Of a stretch of 64,000 nucleotides of DNA, positions 39,001 to 53,100 are shown piece after piece. The translations under genes were made by a program, and so were the position numbers. The notes beneath the pieces were generated by a model, which saw only the letters and a program-made list of their open reading frames with translations, did not search any database and was not told where the DNA came from. Each line of letters begins with the position of its first letter. The first letter of the stretch is position 1. This stretch comes from Tubiluchus corallicola (Eukaryota; Priapulida; Priapulimorpha; Priapulimorphida; Tubiluchidae): positions 337,124 to 401,123 of the forward strand of contig JAQGDQ010000181.1 of assembly GCA_030141605.1 (NCBI GenBank), read 5' to 3'.

Positions 39001-41053
39001 TTCGTTGTTTAGTGTCCGCTGCAGAATCATTTCGTATGTTAAGAGTCATTCCGTGAGAAAATCAGCAAAATAGTGGAAGGTGACAAATCACCGATTTTGT
39101 TCATATTCACAGGGTTTGATGGTCCCCTCAGATGTACCCCACAGCCAAAATATTAGATTTCAGAAATGAGCCGTTTCGGAGAAAAGCCGCCATTTTGATT
39201 TTTTTCGGATTTTGGCCATTTTGGCGTAAAAAATTGCCCATTATTTCTCACGTTATTACAGACAGTAAATGAGCGATCCAGCACTAGTTAATTGGTGATA
39301 TATATAGTAGGGGTCTTACCCTACCGTACCATTATCGTTGCCAAATTGAACCTCCTTTTCAGTTGGTGTCATCAGATTGCAAAAGATACGTGTCTGCTGC
39401 TGCTGAATTTAGACGCCATTTTGAAATCCCCGTAACTCCACTGGGGCGGGTATTGGGGGACTAATCAATATATTTTTATTTGCAGCTTGACTAGTCCTAC
39501 AAATGCATGAAATAAAATTTTGGCCAGCGATCTCCCAAGAATCCAGAATTTTTAGCCGAAGTTGCTCTTTTTTGCCATTTTCACAACCTTGACCTATATT
39601 TAGCTATTCGCTTTGGATGACGGTGTTGCCATTAGAATCGATACAAAGTGCAGCAACGTCAATGTTTATAGTAGTCATGGACTGGCTTTAGATGTCTGGG
39701 CACTCCTAGCAACCAGGCCCCTCATCAGGGGCCCATTCCCTTCGAAGGGCCCCTGTGACGATTACAACATAGTGATTTTTATAATCTGTATAAAACACGG
39801 AATAGTTTCATGTACATAATAACAGTTTCGTGTACAAGTGCTCGGGCTATATACCTATGGCCCGTGGATCAATACGGAGGCCTCGGGAGGGCCCCACTCT
39901 CTTGACTGAAAAATAGACTTCAGTCAAAAAGGTTTAGTGTCGCTTTCTAAACAAGATTCTAAAGTAAGGCGGACAAGGCGAGGCAAGGCACTATTTGTGA
40001 AATTGTGTTGAAACCGCCGCGAGCATCGAATATAACATGTTGCGAGCCAATTTTTAAAACGCGCACAGCTTTGTGTGGTCTTGTATTCAACAGGCGAATA
40101 GTTGTCAGTCCCTGATATTTTTCCTCAAATCAATTCGAGTTAATAGTTAGTTAGTTACTAATACCCTGGTGTGGCAACTGCGACAACCAGACTTCTGCTT
40201 ACTAACAACGGGCATTAACAAAAAAAACTGGTTAAGAAACGCAGCAAAGGTTAGTACGACCCTGCCTCGGCCGTTACATACTAATTCCGACTCTGTGCAA
40301 CGTATGTTTCAAGCCATTCGCTCATATTGTATTTAACCGCTAGGTTTCCACCGTCTTGTAAAGATATACGCATATACACCGACTACCATATTCAACTAAA
40401 CTCTAACGAGAATCAGGGCGCTGACACTTATAATCACAAATTTTCAAAATAACAAAAAGAGAAACAACAAATTCTTTACGTCCACGACTATTTTTTATTC
40501 GCCAATATTCAATGAAAAGTCGCACTATAGTAAATAATAATAAGCTAATAATTGATAATACATACAGTAAGCTGCTACTATGTGTTGCTATGGTAACCTC
40601 CTTATCAAAAGAGACACAGAGAGACAGAGAGAGTCACAGAGAGACAGAGAGAGTCACAGAGAGACAGAGAAAGAGACAGAGAGACACATAGAGACAGAGA
40701 CAGAGAGAGAGAGACACACAGAGATAGAGAGACAGAGAGAGACACAGAGAAACAGAAAGAGACAGAGAGAGACACACAGAGACAGAGAGACACAGAGAGA
40801 GAGACAGACAGAGACAGAGAGAGAGACAGAGAGAGAGACACAAAGAGACACAGAGAGACAGAAGAGACACAGAGAGACGGAGAGAGACAGAGAGAGGCAC
40901 AGAGACACAGAGAGCGACACAGAGAGACACACAGAGAGAGAGACAGAGAGATAAACGCACAGAGAGAGAAACACAGAGAGACACAGAGAGACAGAGAGGG
41001 AAACAGAAAGACAGAGAGAGAGAGATAGAGAGAGACACAGAGAGACAGAAACA

Positions 41054-41120
<67 letters not shown>

Positions 41121-44100
41121 ACATGGAGAGACAGAGAGAGACACAGACAGACACAGAGAGAGACAAAGAGAGACAGAGATAGACACAGAGAGACAGAAAG
41201 AGACACAGAGAGACACAGAGAGACAGAGAGAGACACAGAGAGAGAGACAGACAGAGACACAAAGAGACACAGAGAGACAGAAAGAGACAGAAGAGACGGA
41301 GAGAGACACAGAGAGACAGAGAGAGGCACAGAGACACAGAGAGACAGAGAGCGACACAGAGAGACACACACAGAGAGAAACACAGAGAGAGACACAGAGA
41401 GACAGAGAGAGACACAGAGAGACAGAGAGGGACACAGAAAGACAGAGAGACAGACAGAGACAGAGAGAGAGACAGAGAGAGAGACAGAAACAGAGACACA
41501 CACACACACAGACATGGAGAGACAGAGAGAGACACAGAGAGAGACAGAGACAGACACAGAGAGACACAGAGAGACAGAGAGAGAGACACAGAGAGACAGA
41601 GAGAGACACAGAGAGACAGAGAGAGACACAGAGAGACAGAGAGAGAGACACAGAGAGATAGAGAGAGACACAGAGAGACACAGAGAGATAAAGAGAGACA
41701 GAGACAGAGAGAGAGTGACAGAGAGAGACACACAGAGAGAGACAGAGAGATCCAGAGTGAGACACACAGAGACAGAGAGAGACACAGAGAGACACAGAAA
41801 GAGACAGACAGAGAGAGAGAGAGACAGAAACTGTAATTTATCGTTTCTTTTTGAAATTTTCATTTTTTTATTCAGAATTATGAATAATTCGTACTAATTT
41901 TTTTCCGATTTAGGTCACATTCAAGATCGAATCTCGTCAATTTATGGACGAGCTGGCCAAAATTTTATTAATGACCTAAGTATGCCTGGTCAAGCTGTAA
42001 ATAAACATATATTAATTATACTTCAAATACCCGCCCCAGTGGAGTTATGAGAATTTTAAAACAGGGTGTCATTCAGACGGTAGCAGACACACATCTTTCA
42101 TGAGCTCATGATACCTACTGAAAGAGAATCTCAATTCATCAAACTCAATGTGGCAATAGGGCAAGACCCCTACTATATATACCACCCAGCAACTAGTCCT
42201 GGATCATTCATTTACTGCCTGTAATGATGTGACAAATATAGGTCATTTTTTACGTCAAAATGGCCAAAATCCAAAAAAAATCAAAATGGCGGCCTATCTC
42301 CGAAACGGCTCATTTTTGATATCTAATATTTTGGCTGTGGGGTACATCTGAGGGGATCATCCAACCCTGTGAATATGAACAAAATCGGTGATTTGTCACC
42401 TTCCACTATTTTTTGACTTTTGCATGGTTTTCTCGCGGAATGACTCTTAATAGTCTCAGCAGTTTCATCAAGCTCATCCTCTTCGTCAAAAACCTTGCCG
42501 GAATTTTCTTCACTGTTGGAACTTTTTTCACCACTGGAAGGTTCATCGCAGGACACACTCAATTCAGGCTCAAGCTTTGACTTTTCACTAATGTTATTTC
42601 CTTTATCACTCTTTAAATAACTGTTAATCGGTAATCGGTGATTGCTCTTTTCTACATGTTCAACTTCTACTTTGTCACCTTCAATAGAAACGTCATCTGA
42701 AAAATCGCTGAGGGAGTTTTTGCTTAAATGCCGTGGCAATGTTTTATCTAAGTTCATTTCAACATTCTCGCCAGAGGAAGTTGCTGGCTCAGTTCCCCCA
42801 AGCTTATTATCATTTCTAAGTTCTTTATTTTTAACACCTGATTCAGAATTTATTATACTGAACTGTGATTTTTGTTGTGGAGATATGCTACACTTCTCAT
42901 AATCAGTATCTTGTTTCTTAGCAGACGCTTTTTCTTCACCTGCAGGGTATTCACATTTCTTAAAAATACTTTCTAAGCTTTCTCCTGCTGCCAAATTGCC
43001 ACCTTCATCAAAATCTGATTGTTTCCTACCTGTAGGTGTGTTACCTTCTGAACTACTATCACTATCACCCATTTCTCTGCTAATAGTTTTTCTATTAAGA
43101 TTTACTTTAGTCTCGTTTTCAGCGTCAATATTACATACAGATTTTGATTCTGTATCATCTGAAGATTTTTCGTTTTCTGAGCAGCTTCTACTGATATCAC
43201 CTGCTTCTTCATCATCATTAATTCTCTTTACATTGTTCTCTTCATTTAGGGCAGATTCTGTGCTTCTGCTAGTAGGTTTTAACAAAATACCATCATTACC
43301 TAATTCACCAACATTTTTGTTGTAATCCGATATCGCAAATATTCTTTCTTCAATTGTGTCACCACTAACCAACTCACCGAACACTGATTTTAAGCTCTTT
43401 TCCTCTGGTACATTTAGTTCCTCTTCTTCCCCATCTTCTTTGTCCACCGTTGACTTTGATTCCTCCTCCTCCATTTCTATTTTTTCGCCAACACTAACAA
43501 CTTCCGACTCGAATTTCTGATCAAAGTACTCAACAGAACTATGTTTTCCATATTCATAACAAGTTTCAAGTTTACTAATTTTTTCATTTTGCATTTTACC
43601 TTGTCTATTGTCTTTCAAGCTACTTTCTTCTACTTCTTGTTCTTCTTCTTCCATTTCCTCTTCGTCATCTGACGATAAATCTGACGTAATGTCTCCATGA
43701 GATTTCGACAAACATTTTTCACTTTGCAAGCCCTCTTTAGATGTGTCTTTTGATTTGTTCTTTTCATTTTCACTCATATTATCAGGTTCCTCCTTGTCAT
43801 CTTCTGATGACCTCATCTCCATGACCTGATAGGAATCCCCATTTTTGTCTTCTGATCTCTCTTTAGTTTCAATGTCTGATTCTTGGGTTTCATGTTCCTC
43901 TTGTTCGTTGTCATTTTCCTCTTCCTCATCACTAGACGTAGACTCTGATTCAGTGTTCTCTTCGACTTGATCGTCACCATTCATAAGAGATTCGACATCT
44001 GTATCGTGATCAGTCATTCTTTGATCATCAATTTGAAAGATATCGAAGTCATCACTTTCAGCGTCAATTTCTTCCATTATAACGAGTGTGTCATCTAGTT

Positions 44101-47100
44101 TGCTTTGAGCATCATCTTTGTCTTCATCCTAAAAATTAAAATGAAATTATGAAATAACTAGTTGCAAATTCCTCCTGTCAAACATTACAGGCAATGCCCA
44201 TGTGACCCACATCTAAATCGTTAAATATGAACTAGATATTATTTTTGTTAGACTCGTCCTAAGTATGAGTATGAGTGCGCAATGTGGGCAACCTTCATTA
44301 CAGTACTTTCAATTTTTCCATTTCTCTCCAAAGGGCTTTAAAATATTAAAATGCCAAATACTATCACACTTAAATTGTTCTCAACTTCTCCGTGAAAATA
44401 AATTAAATTATAACCGTGCACAATGCTTCTTTGCAGCACTAAATTTACGTAGAACATGGGCCTAAAGGAGAAATTTAAACATGATTATTAATGTGTGCTT
44501 GCAAAGCAAAATCGTCCATAAGCTGGCAATTAAGCTTTTCATCGCTCTATGTTTTTTCTAAGCTGAGATAATCCATGTTGAAGTTCAGGTGCACGCTACA
44601 CACTGAAAAACGTAATCCTGAGAAAAGCGCTGTTAAAGTCAGCCATTGTTTTTTTTGTCGCGTCTCTACGAAACACATAGCAACTGTGCTACGGAAGTTA
44701 CACTTAAATCCAGTAGATGGCTCTTCCTGACGAAGATCTAGTCTTGTGAACAGAAAAAATCCAAAGCAAAATGGTTGCTTCCACGAGCTACAATCGTAGT
44801 TAGAAAATACAAGTTGTTTTACAATTACAGTACTAGTTTCTAAGCAGAAAAGTGGGTAAGGAGTGATAAAATTAGACTTTTTGCATTTTTGGAAACTGAA
44901 AATTGGATGACGGCTGTATTGTTTAACGAATGGTTAGTGAAATGGTAGACAACTGTACTGCCCATGTAGTCAGCACATCATTGAAACACATTACAGTTGC
45001 GTTTTGCCTGCAAACACCACATCACTTATTCAGCCCTGTGATCAAGGCATTATTCGAACACTGAAGGCATACTATAGAAGAGAAATGCGGACGAGAGTGT
45101 TAGAAGCAATAGATTCAGACGATGCCATTGATCAATTAACCGCAAATGACCTAGCCTCCTGAACGCTTTACATGTACTGGCTATGTCGTGGAGCAATTGT
45201 AAGTGAGCAGCCAACATTGGAGGAATTTTTGTAATATTTGCACAGAAACAGACCTGTGTGATTTGGAAAAATATACTATATTATTTATTATTAATTCACT
45301 TATATAAATTCATATTTTAAAATATTTTTTCCAATTTTTAACTGCACAAAAGAATTTAGGCATTACTTCATTTCTAAAATTGATTAAAAGCCTTTGCAGT
45401 GCATAGTAACCTGATGACTCATACTTCTATAGCAGTAACACTACACCCATCGGTTAATAGGTTCAGTTGGTTAACTGGATCAAAACACGTCAGTCCCAAA
45501 GTGAGTCTATTAAACGGTGACTACTGTATTAATATTATGTGGATTCAAGTGTATGGTGTTATAGTTGTATTACCTTAATTTACTCACACATGTACTATAT
45601 AATAAATTACTATAAACTAAATAATATACTACAAAAATACTAAAATCATTAGCACTAAGTGCTGTATATAGTATAATCAGCTAAAAAATGAAATTTAAAC
45701 CTGATAGACGTCTACAGAATTTGTTGCTTTGTCAATAGAGAAGAGTGGCTGATGCTGATCTGAAGGTTCGGTGCCAAGTACGGGTGCCATCACTTGTAAG
45801 TTGAAACTCTGGAAAAGCACACGAAAAATTATTTACAACATGCTCATATAAAAAAATCACATACTGCAGACTTAGTAGCGATATGTGACAAAGACTCTGA
45901 CTATCTCTCTTTCCTATCTCTCCTTGCAAAAAAAAACAAGAGCAAAGAAAGAAAGAGAATCATGGCAAACTAAGTAAAATCTAAAAAATGCAACATACAT
46001 CCAAGATTCGATTGCATAGGTCAGTTTGGGCAGGTTTCAGCAGATATTTAGTGACAGCTAGCATATCATTTCCTCGCAATTTGAGAGGCACTTCGTGCAA
46101 AAGCATAGAATTCAATTCTTCAAGCCAACGCCAAAAACGTGTCGGTGCTGGAGTATCTAAAACAAACAAGGATAACCACATTAATTATATATGCTAGCAT
46201 AACTCACTAATGGTATTTAACTGAGTGCAAAAATGGACAGCAAAGGAAAGAGAAGACGAAGACAGGAGAGACATATTCCATAAAAAGACTAAGGTTCTGT
46301 TTAATATACGGACTGTGGTGAGAAACGCTCAAGACATGCCAGACGGCCAGCATGGTGAAGACACATGATAAGAACTTTGAATTGAAATAAAACAACAAAT
46401 GGGATGATCGGGCATTTGCAAAATGTAAAAAAATTCAAGATCGGGCAAATAACAATTTTCAAACATAAATTTAAGCAAATTTTTCATTTTTTCTTTTGAA
46501 GTCAAGTGAGTATACCGAGTGCTTTCTTTCGAAGTTCCGCTGTTTCACTCTTTCCTAGTATGTCTGTGGTCATTTTCACTGCAAGGATGTATTTAAGGTA
46601 CTGCGTGCAGGTCAGACCATCCGGTAAAGACATGAGCACTTTGTAAGCTAACGAGTAAATGATATCCTTGTGCTCTGGTTTAAAAAGTGTCACCTACATA
46701 GCAAAAAACACATTTTAATTGGTGTTATGTGAATCTATGTATGATCCAACACATCGTCATTATAATCAAGTTCTGTGATGCAAAGTAATATTAACCTTGA
46801 AGTTTAAAATAATATTTCTCTGAACAAAAGTATTTGACAACTGCATTAAACCTAACAGTCCTGTTTTTGAAATGCAGGAAAAAAAATTAGACTGATGTTA
46901 GCAACAAACAATAAGGACGGTTGTGGAAAGGCTTTAACATAAGTTCTTCTGAACCTGTTTGCCAATCCTTTCAACTATGTATGTGTATGTGGTTGCATAG
47001 CAAAATCATCAATAAGTCGGCAATTAAGGATTTCTAGTTATTCACATATCCTGACTCTCCATTTCATGAGGATCATTTTGATACCAAGCTCATTGCTCTA

Positions 47101-50100
47101 CATTATTTCTAAGCTGAGATAAACTATGTTGAAGCTGAGGTGCAAGCTGCGCACTGAAAAACATAATCTTGAGAAAATTGTTGTTAAAGTTAGCCATTGT
47201 TTTTTGTCGCATTTCTACAAAGCACTTAGCAACCGGACAAATATTGGTTGCTACGAACTTTACACGAACACATTGAAGTTACGTTTAAATCCAGTAGAAG
47301 GCTCTTCCTGACAAAGATCTGGGCTTGGCAACAGTAAAGGCCCAAAGCAAAATGATTGCTTTTATGAGCTACTGTTAGAGTTTGAAAATACAAGTTTTTT
47401 TTTACAATTGCAGTAACCAGAAAAGTGAATACGGGGTTATAAAATTAGATGTTTAGTATTTTTTGAACACTTTCGTGATCATTTGATGCTAGAATATAAA
47501 AGCCCAATATATTTAGTGTCTATTTTTATAAAAAACAAAAAATTGACATTTGACCAAATTTTTGGTGTATTCTACTTTGAAGCATTATAACATAGTTTTA
47601 ACTATGCCAACTTACGGACGGTGTAGGTTTGCAAGCACACATATATAAAAACTTCACAATTAACAATATTCTGAAAATTTAAAAATTGAAAGAAGATCCA
47701 GAACCATAATGTAAAAACAGAAAGCATGCCTGAATTGAAAATTTTGCAAAACAGTAACAGTGATTTAGTATTCATGTTGCTAAAATTAGCTAAAACATAT
47801 TTTCAAAATTATATTTGCAAAGATGACAGGAACCTATTGCTACAAATACTACATTAGCATCCAGTACATTACAGATATAATGAGCTAACATCAAATAGCC
47901 TACAGAGTGATATGATAAAAAAAACAACTTACACTATTCAGCTCAGACTATTTTACAACGAGGAGGGAAGAGCATTTAATACCTGTGAGCAACTTAACTT
48001 CAAAATAACAGGTTTGCTTAATAAATTTACGAATTAAAGTGAGGTGAATAAGCAACTGGTTATAATATGAATTTGTGACTAAAATTAAGCAACATCGGGG
48101 CTGGTCAGTGAACAGATAAGTGACTGGCAAGTCCAATAACTCGTACTAACCGGTTTCGTTGAGCGTCAGCATACAGATTCTGGGTATGCAACTCGCCATT
48201 GAGGGAAAACATACTCACAATTGAATGTGGCGAAGATACTTCCCGTGTTATATTTTGGGAGAAGCACCCTCAATAACGAGTCAGATTCTGGCCTTGCTGC
48301 AACCATCTACATTAATTAGGACAAGCACGTAATTCTCAAAACGCTAAGGTTCTACAAAAATTTGTCATCATCATTAGTGTTCCATTTGCTGTAGTCGATG
48401 TGATCAGATTTGGTTTACGAGAAATTTGTTTATCTACTGTTTCATGCAATGTTCCCTTTTAGTTTTAAATGTACTCTTGAGAATGGCTGCCATTAAGTAC
48501 TTGAGATATTGAGTTTATCTATTAATAAATTATCTCTTGTACCCATTTAGCTATTTCAGTATGTTTCACGGTGTTAGTATACCAATTACATACATATGCT
48601 TAAAATAAAACACCTTATTTCATAGTGAATGTAAGCAAAATAATCATAGCTCTCACCTGTAGAATTACATCAAGCATAAAAGTAGGATTGTGTCCAATGA
48701 ATGCATATAATTGTAAGCAGATTTGACTAGCGATCACAGTTTTATCTTCTGCTTTCCTAGATGCTGTAATATGCAAATCCACTAACATGGACATCAATGC
48801 TGCTGCAACATCATTGCAAAATGCTGACGACTGTAAAAACACTGATAATCATCAATACAGTTACTATTTCACCACATGATACAGCAGCAAAAACCCAAAG
48901 AAAAATAATAAAAGATTTAAGTAACCGACGAAACTTTCCGTAGGAGTCTTTCTAGCTGCAACTTGTAATTTAGTAAATTAGCACAAAATAATGACTTCAA
49001 AATACCTTAATGAAAAATTTCCATTATTTGAATGTCTGTTACATACATAGTGATGTGAGCATACAACGAAACACAAAGAATAAATAAAATTTAAAATAAA
49101 TTTCAACTTACGATTCAAAGTAAATAATAATGGTTATTTGGTAAGAATAGATTTACAATAATGCAATTTTATACAGCCACCTGTGCATTACCACAGACAC
49201 ATATTCGCTTTGATGCTAGACGGACCTTATGTCAGGTGAAACAGCTGCTTAGCACAATATTGAAACAACTGGCATTGGCATGGTATATCATAAACGCATT
49301 TACAGACACACATATTTTTACTATCGCATTTTATATTGATGCCGGAGTAAAACAAAATGAATCCAATGTATATAAAACAGTCACATGTTATCGGGTAACC
49401 GTGCCAGTTGATGTCACAGCCAATGTGGAGCATAATTAGGCAAGCACCACACTACCAATTTAATTCACATATTCAAAATAAAAACTCACGTACTCTTGGT
49501 AACTGCTGGGTCTTCATATGGCAAAACGAAAGGAAATCCTGCAGTCCAGTTGCTAACTTCTTTGCAGATTTGACTTTTTTCTTTTCAACACACTTCTGAA
49601 CTACACTTGTCATCATCATCATGAACTCCTTCATGAGATTCTCCACAGCCGCTGCCGTTGTAATGCCAGTTAGAAGGTGTTGATAGACCCTCGTATTTCG
49701 AAATGGAATGTTGCTCGTATATTTGCTAGATATGGCTTCAGCAGTCTATACAAGATACCGATATATGAAGACTGAATAGCGAAAACAGAAACAACACTTT
49801 CACAAACTACACAGAACGACATGTCATATTAAAAATAACAAGTCTTTGAATTTAGCAAAAAATATTGTATTGCACAAAATTTTCTTGAAAAAATCTGCAT
49901 TTAAGACCCGATGTGACTAGTTTTTTCTTGCTGTTGGCAAAATCCCTGCAAAACTGCTCATCATTTGAAACGTCTATCTCTATAGCGAGAAAAAACTCTT
50001 GCGTGTTTCTTGCTACACCACAAAAATGCAGGCGAAAATGGCTATGGCAGCATTTTTATATATATATATAACATACCAGCGAAATTAATACATACGATCT

Positions 50101-53100
50101 TAATAAGCGTTGATTATTACCTGGTCAATCAATGCTTTGTCCATATCAGTAATCATATTGTGTTTTAGCTTCTGAACTAAATAGTGACAGTCTAAAAAAT
50201 AAGTAATAGACTAGACTTATCAGCTGTTAACTGAATTACACTTAATATGCATAAGAGAAACCTCTCACAGTCTACTGCTACTTAATATAATAAGTTAATA
50301 TTAATATATTAAGTCATAAAATGGAGTAAGAGATTTTCTGTATATATGCTAGATTCCATCACACAAAGGATACTAATAATTTCTGAATGGTTCTGTAGAA
50401 CTGGAGTTCAGCTCATTACCAGGGATATCTAACCAGTAAAGGTTTTTCAGCACATTCAGATGTATATGTTGTCACTCAGTGAGTTAGACAGAGAATAGAG
50501 CAGATGAACAGAAATGTCACTGAAACATTTGCAGTTTTATTTTCAGTGCAGACAACCATGAAGCTTTAAGGTCTCCAGATACAATCAATCGAAATATGAA
50601 AGTGCAATTTCAACAAAACTAAGTTTAAATTTGAAATTTATGAAATATAGTCAACTAACTATTTACAAAATAAAATATGTTTATTTTTTTCAAGCGTTTA
50701 GTTCCAAGGTATTACTTCTGGTTGCAGTTGAATAACAGTAAGCTATAGAATGAATATCCAGGATTCAACTGTCATGTAATATTAATTTTTCTTGGCTAGC
50801 TGTTTTCATCAAGTTTAGATTAGAGCAAATAAAAGCAAAAACAAAGTATTCTACTTGAATTTTTTTTCATAGTAGCTGGTCTTGAAAAAAATGTTTTCAA
50901 TTCACTTTACTAAGTTTAATAATTTTTGGTTTTCGTTTCAGTTTGTAATATTAGTTTCGGTACTCCTTGCACTTAAAGCTCTATGAAAAACATCCAGAGC
51001 AGCACAGGTTTGGTACATCCCTGCCAATAAAACCATATCAACTAGAGCTGATGCTGCTTAATTCTGTAAAGCTAAAAGCTAATAGTAAAAAATTTGCTGT
51101 TTCCCTTTACTACGTAATACTTAATATCGGAGCTCAACCTGCTACAATAATTTCATTCGAGATGTATAGTTTTGTTATGAACAGCTAAACAGAAGAGACA
51201 TGAATTTTACATTCGCTACATACATGTACAATGTTGATTTGAAACTTCTATTAATTACACATCACTGCATTATACAAAGCACATTTTGTAAATATTCATT
51301 TTACTTACAGACTTTTTGCTGAATTTCAGGAGACAAACAGTCAGCCAATCTCTGATTTAGAACGCAAGATTCCCGGATGCAAAAATTGTACGGTGCTTCT
51401 AAGTGTTTGTTGTCTTCATCAGTTAACAAGTCTTCTCTGACAGTCTTCTGTTTCTTCAGACTTGAAGGCTCTTTCACTGTTTCCAGACGACCATCCAATA
51501 ATCTAGAAATAAAACAAAAAAAAAACAGTTTAAGGTAAGTAAAGAAATTTATGTGGAAAAGGTGAGGAGACCATTACATTCACCATTCAAATATGGTCTA
51601 AAGAGGGCATATTTTTAGCAATTAGATTAGAAGATACTTGACTCTTTCTTACCATCTCATGTATGATTTTAGTAGAGACATGGGAACAATATGAGCAAAA
51701 TAACAGCAACCAAAAACAAAATGATCAAATGCTAAACTTCTATACAATGCTAAACTATACACATCTTACCATTATATGATGCTAAACTTATATATTTTAT
51801 ATACTATTTTATAATGTTAATCTATACACATCTTACTATTATATAATGCTAAACTATACACATCTTACTGCAGTCAAACCCCGTTACAGTGCCTTAAGGG
51901 CATTAAGCGAGGTTGGCATTACAAAAAGGGGCGTTATAACGAGGTTTGACTGTATTATAAACAAAAAAGTGCAAAGTAGAAGAATAGGTACTTTAGCTAC
52001 ATGTACATTTGTGATACAGTAAATGTCTTGCAATGTTTTAGCAGACACATCTAATCTTTACACCTCAGCATAAAGTTAAAGGCCGAAAATGGTATTTGGA
52101 GGTCTACTGTAACACTCATAATCTTAGCGCTAACATAATCCCTAATGGGGGAGCCTAAGGAATTTGTCTCCTTGCTAGTTACATAACCGCAACAGTAAAT
52201 ACAGCAGGTTTAGCGAAACAGAAGAGAAGGTGTAACCTCTGAAGCATAGTAAGATAAACTTTGAATTGGTTTTCAAGATCATCCTTTAACGGTCCTTCTG
52301 GTAGGCTAGCAACAGCAATCTTCAGTTGTTCTTTTAACTTCTTCTTAGTGACGACAATACCTACATACAGAACAAAATAAGCAGAAATTACAAACGATAA
52401 TTATCATAATCTACTAGTTTAATCTAGATTTTACTTATGAAAAGTACAACAGGAATGGTATTGTAATTTCACGTCACAAGTTTCTGTTGACCCAACTCTC
52501 AGAAGCCCTATGGAAATTAATAATGGCCATAATTAAAAATTAAAAATTTACAAGATCAAGACAAAGTCTCAGGACAATTTTCTGTTGGTTTTATAATTAA
52601 CTATGACTATTTCTTCTAATTTGCTATACTAGCTCTAGTTGCCTATGGTGATGGTGACACTGGGTCAATAAAAGCTGTCCAACAGAAGTTGCTATGCCTC
52701 TGCCATACTTTAGTTTTATTTTACCTTCAGTAGGTAAAGTGAGGTCATCCATTGTTAGCTAATGAGTTGTTTTTTAAACTTTTTTAAAATCAGCCATCTA
52801 CTTAATACAGCAGGTTGTGGCAAGACCAAAATCTATACCTCATTATCAAGCATCTAAGATTAGATACTGAATCAGCAGCAGTGCCTTAGTCTTATTCTGA
52901 TGAGCATACACTCAAACTCAACAAGATAAATTAATTACATTTGGCAGCACAGTATGGCTGTTTACCAGCCAACGGAAGATCCAGGAATTCACTCACTTGA
53001 TTATTCTACTAATCAGGCTCAGTATGGCTGATCATATCAGATGTTTACTTTAATGAAAAAAATTACTTTTCGAGTATTAGCTACAAACATAGTATGATAT

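Larger units (their letters stand above)
39019..42399 (-). promoter_or_regulatory. Predicted in-frame intron covering most of the inserted element
   Basis: On the minus strand the right arm contains GTGGAAG followed by GTGACA (donor GT at 42,398-42,399, phase 1). The host sequence just after the element offers GATTCTGCAG (AG at 39,019-39,020) at the matching phase. Splicing them would read ...VE-A-DTKQR... and keep the downstream frame open. Relative to the ancestral frame it adds nine codons net. This is a prediction from motifs and phase only. Confidence 0.4.

Noticed and set aside
39047-39049. ATG at 39,049 as the start of an independent 1,696-aa gene
   Set aside because: This ATG lies within the inverted terminus of the transposon, with a stop a few codons upstream. 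The frame match across the TTAA copies shows it is the downstream half of an interrupted exon.
40580-41897. Several long open frames (up to about 409 codons) across the AGAGACAC tract on both strands
   Set aside because: They are translations of a simple repeat (Ser-Leu-Cys or Arg-Glu-Thr runs) open in several frames at once. There is no start context, splice structure or domain.
39043-42446. Classical piggyBac element
   Set aside because: TTAA flanks fit, but the terminal GAGTCATTCC sequence and lack of any transposase do not allow that name to be given.
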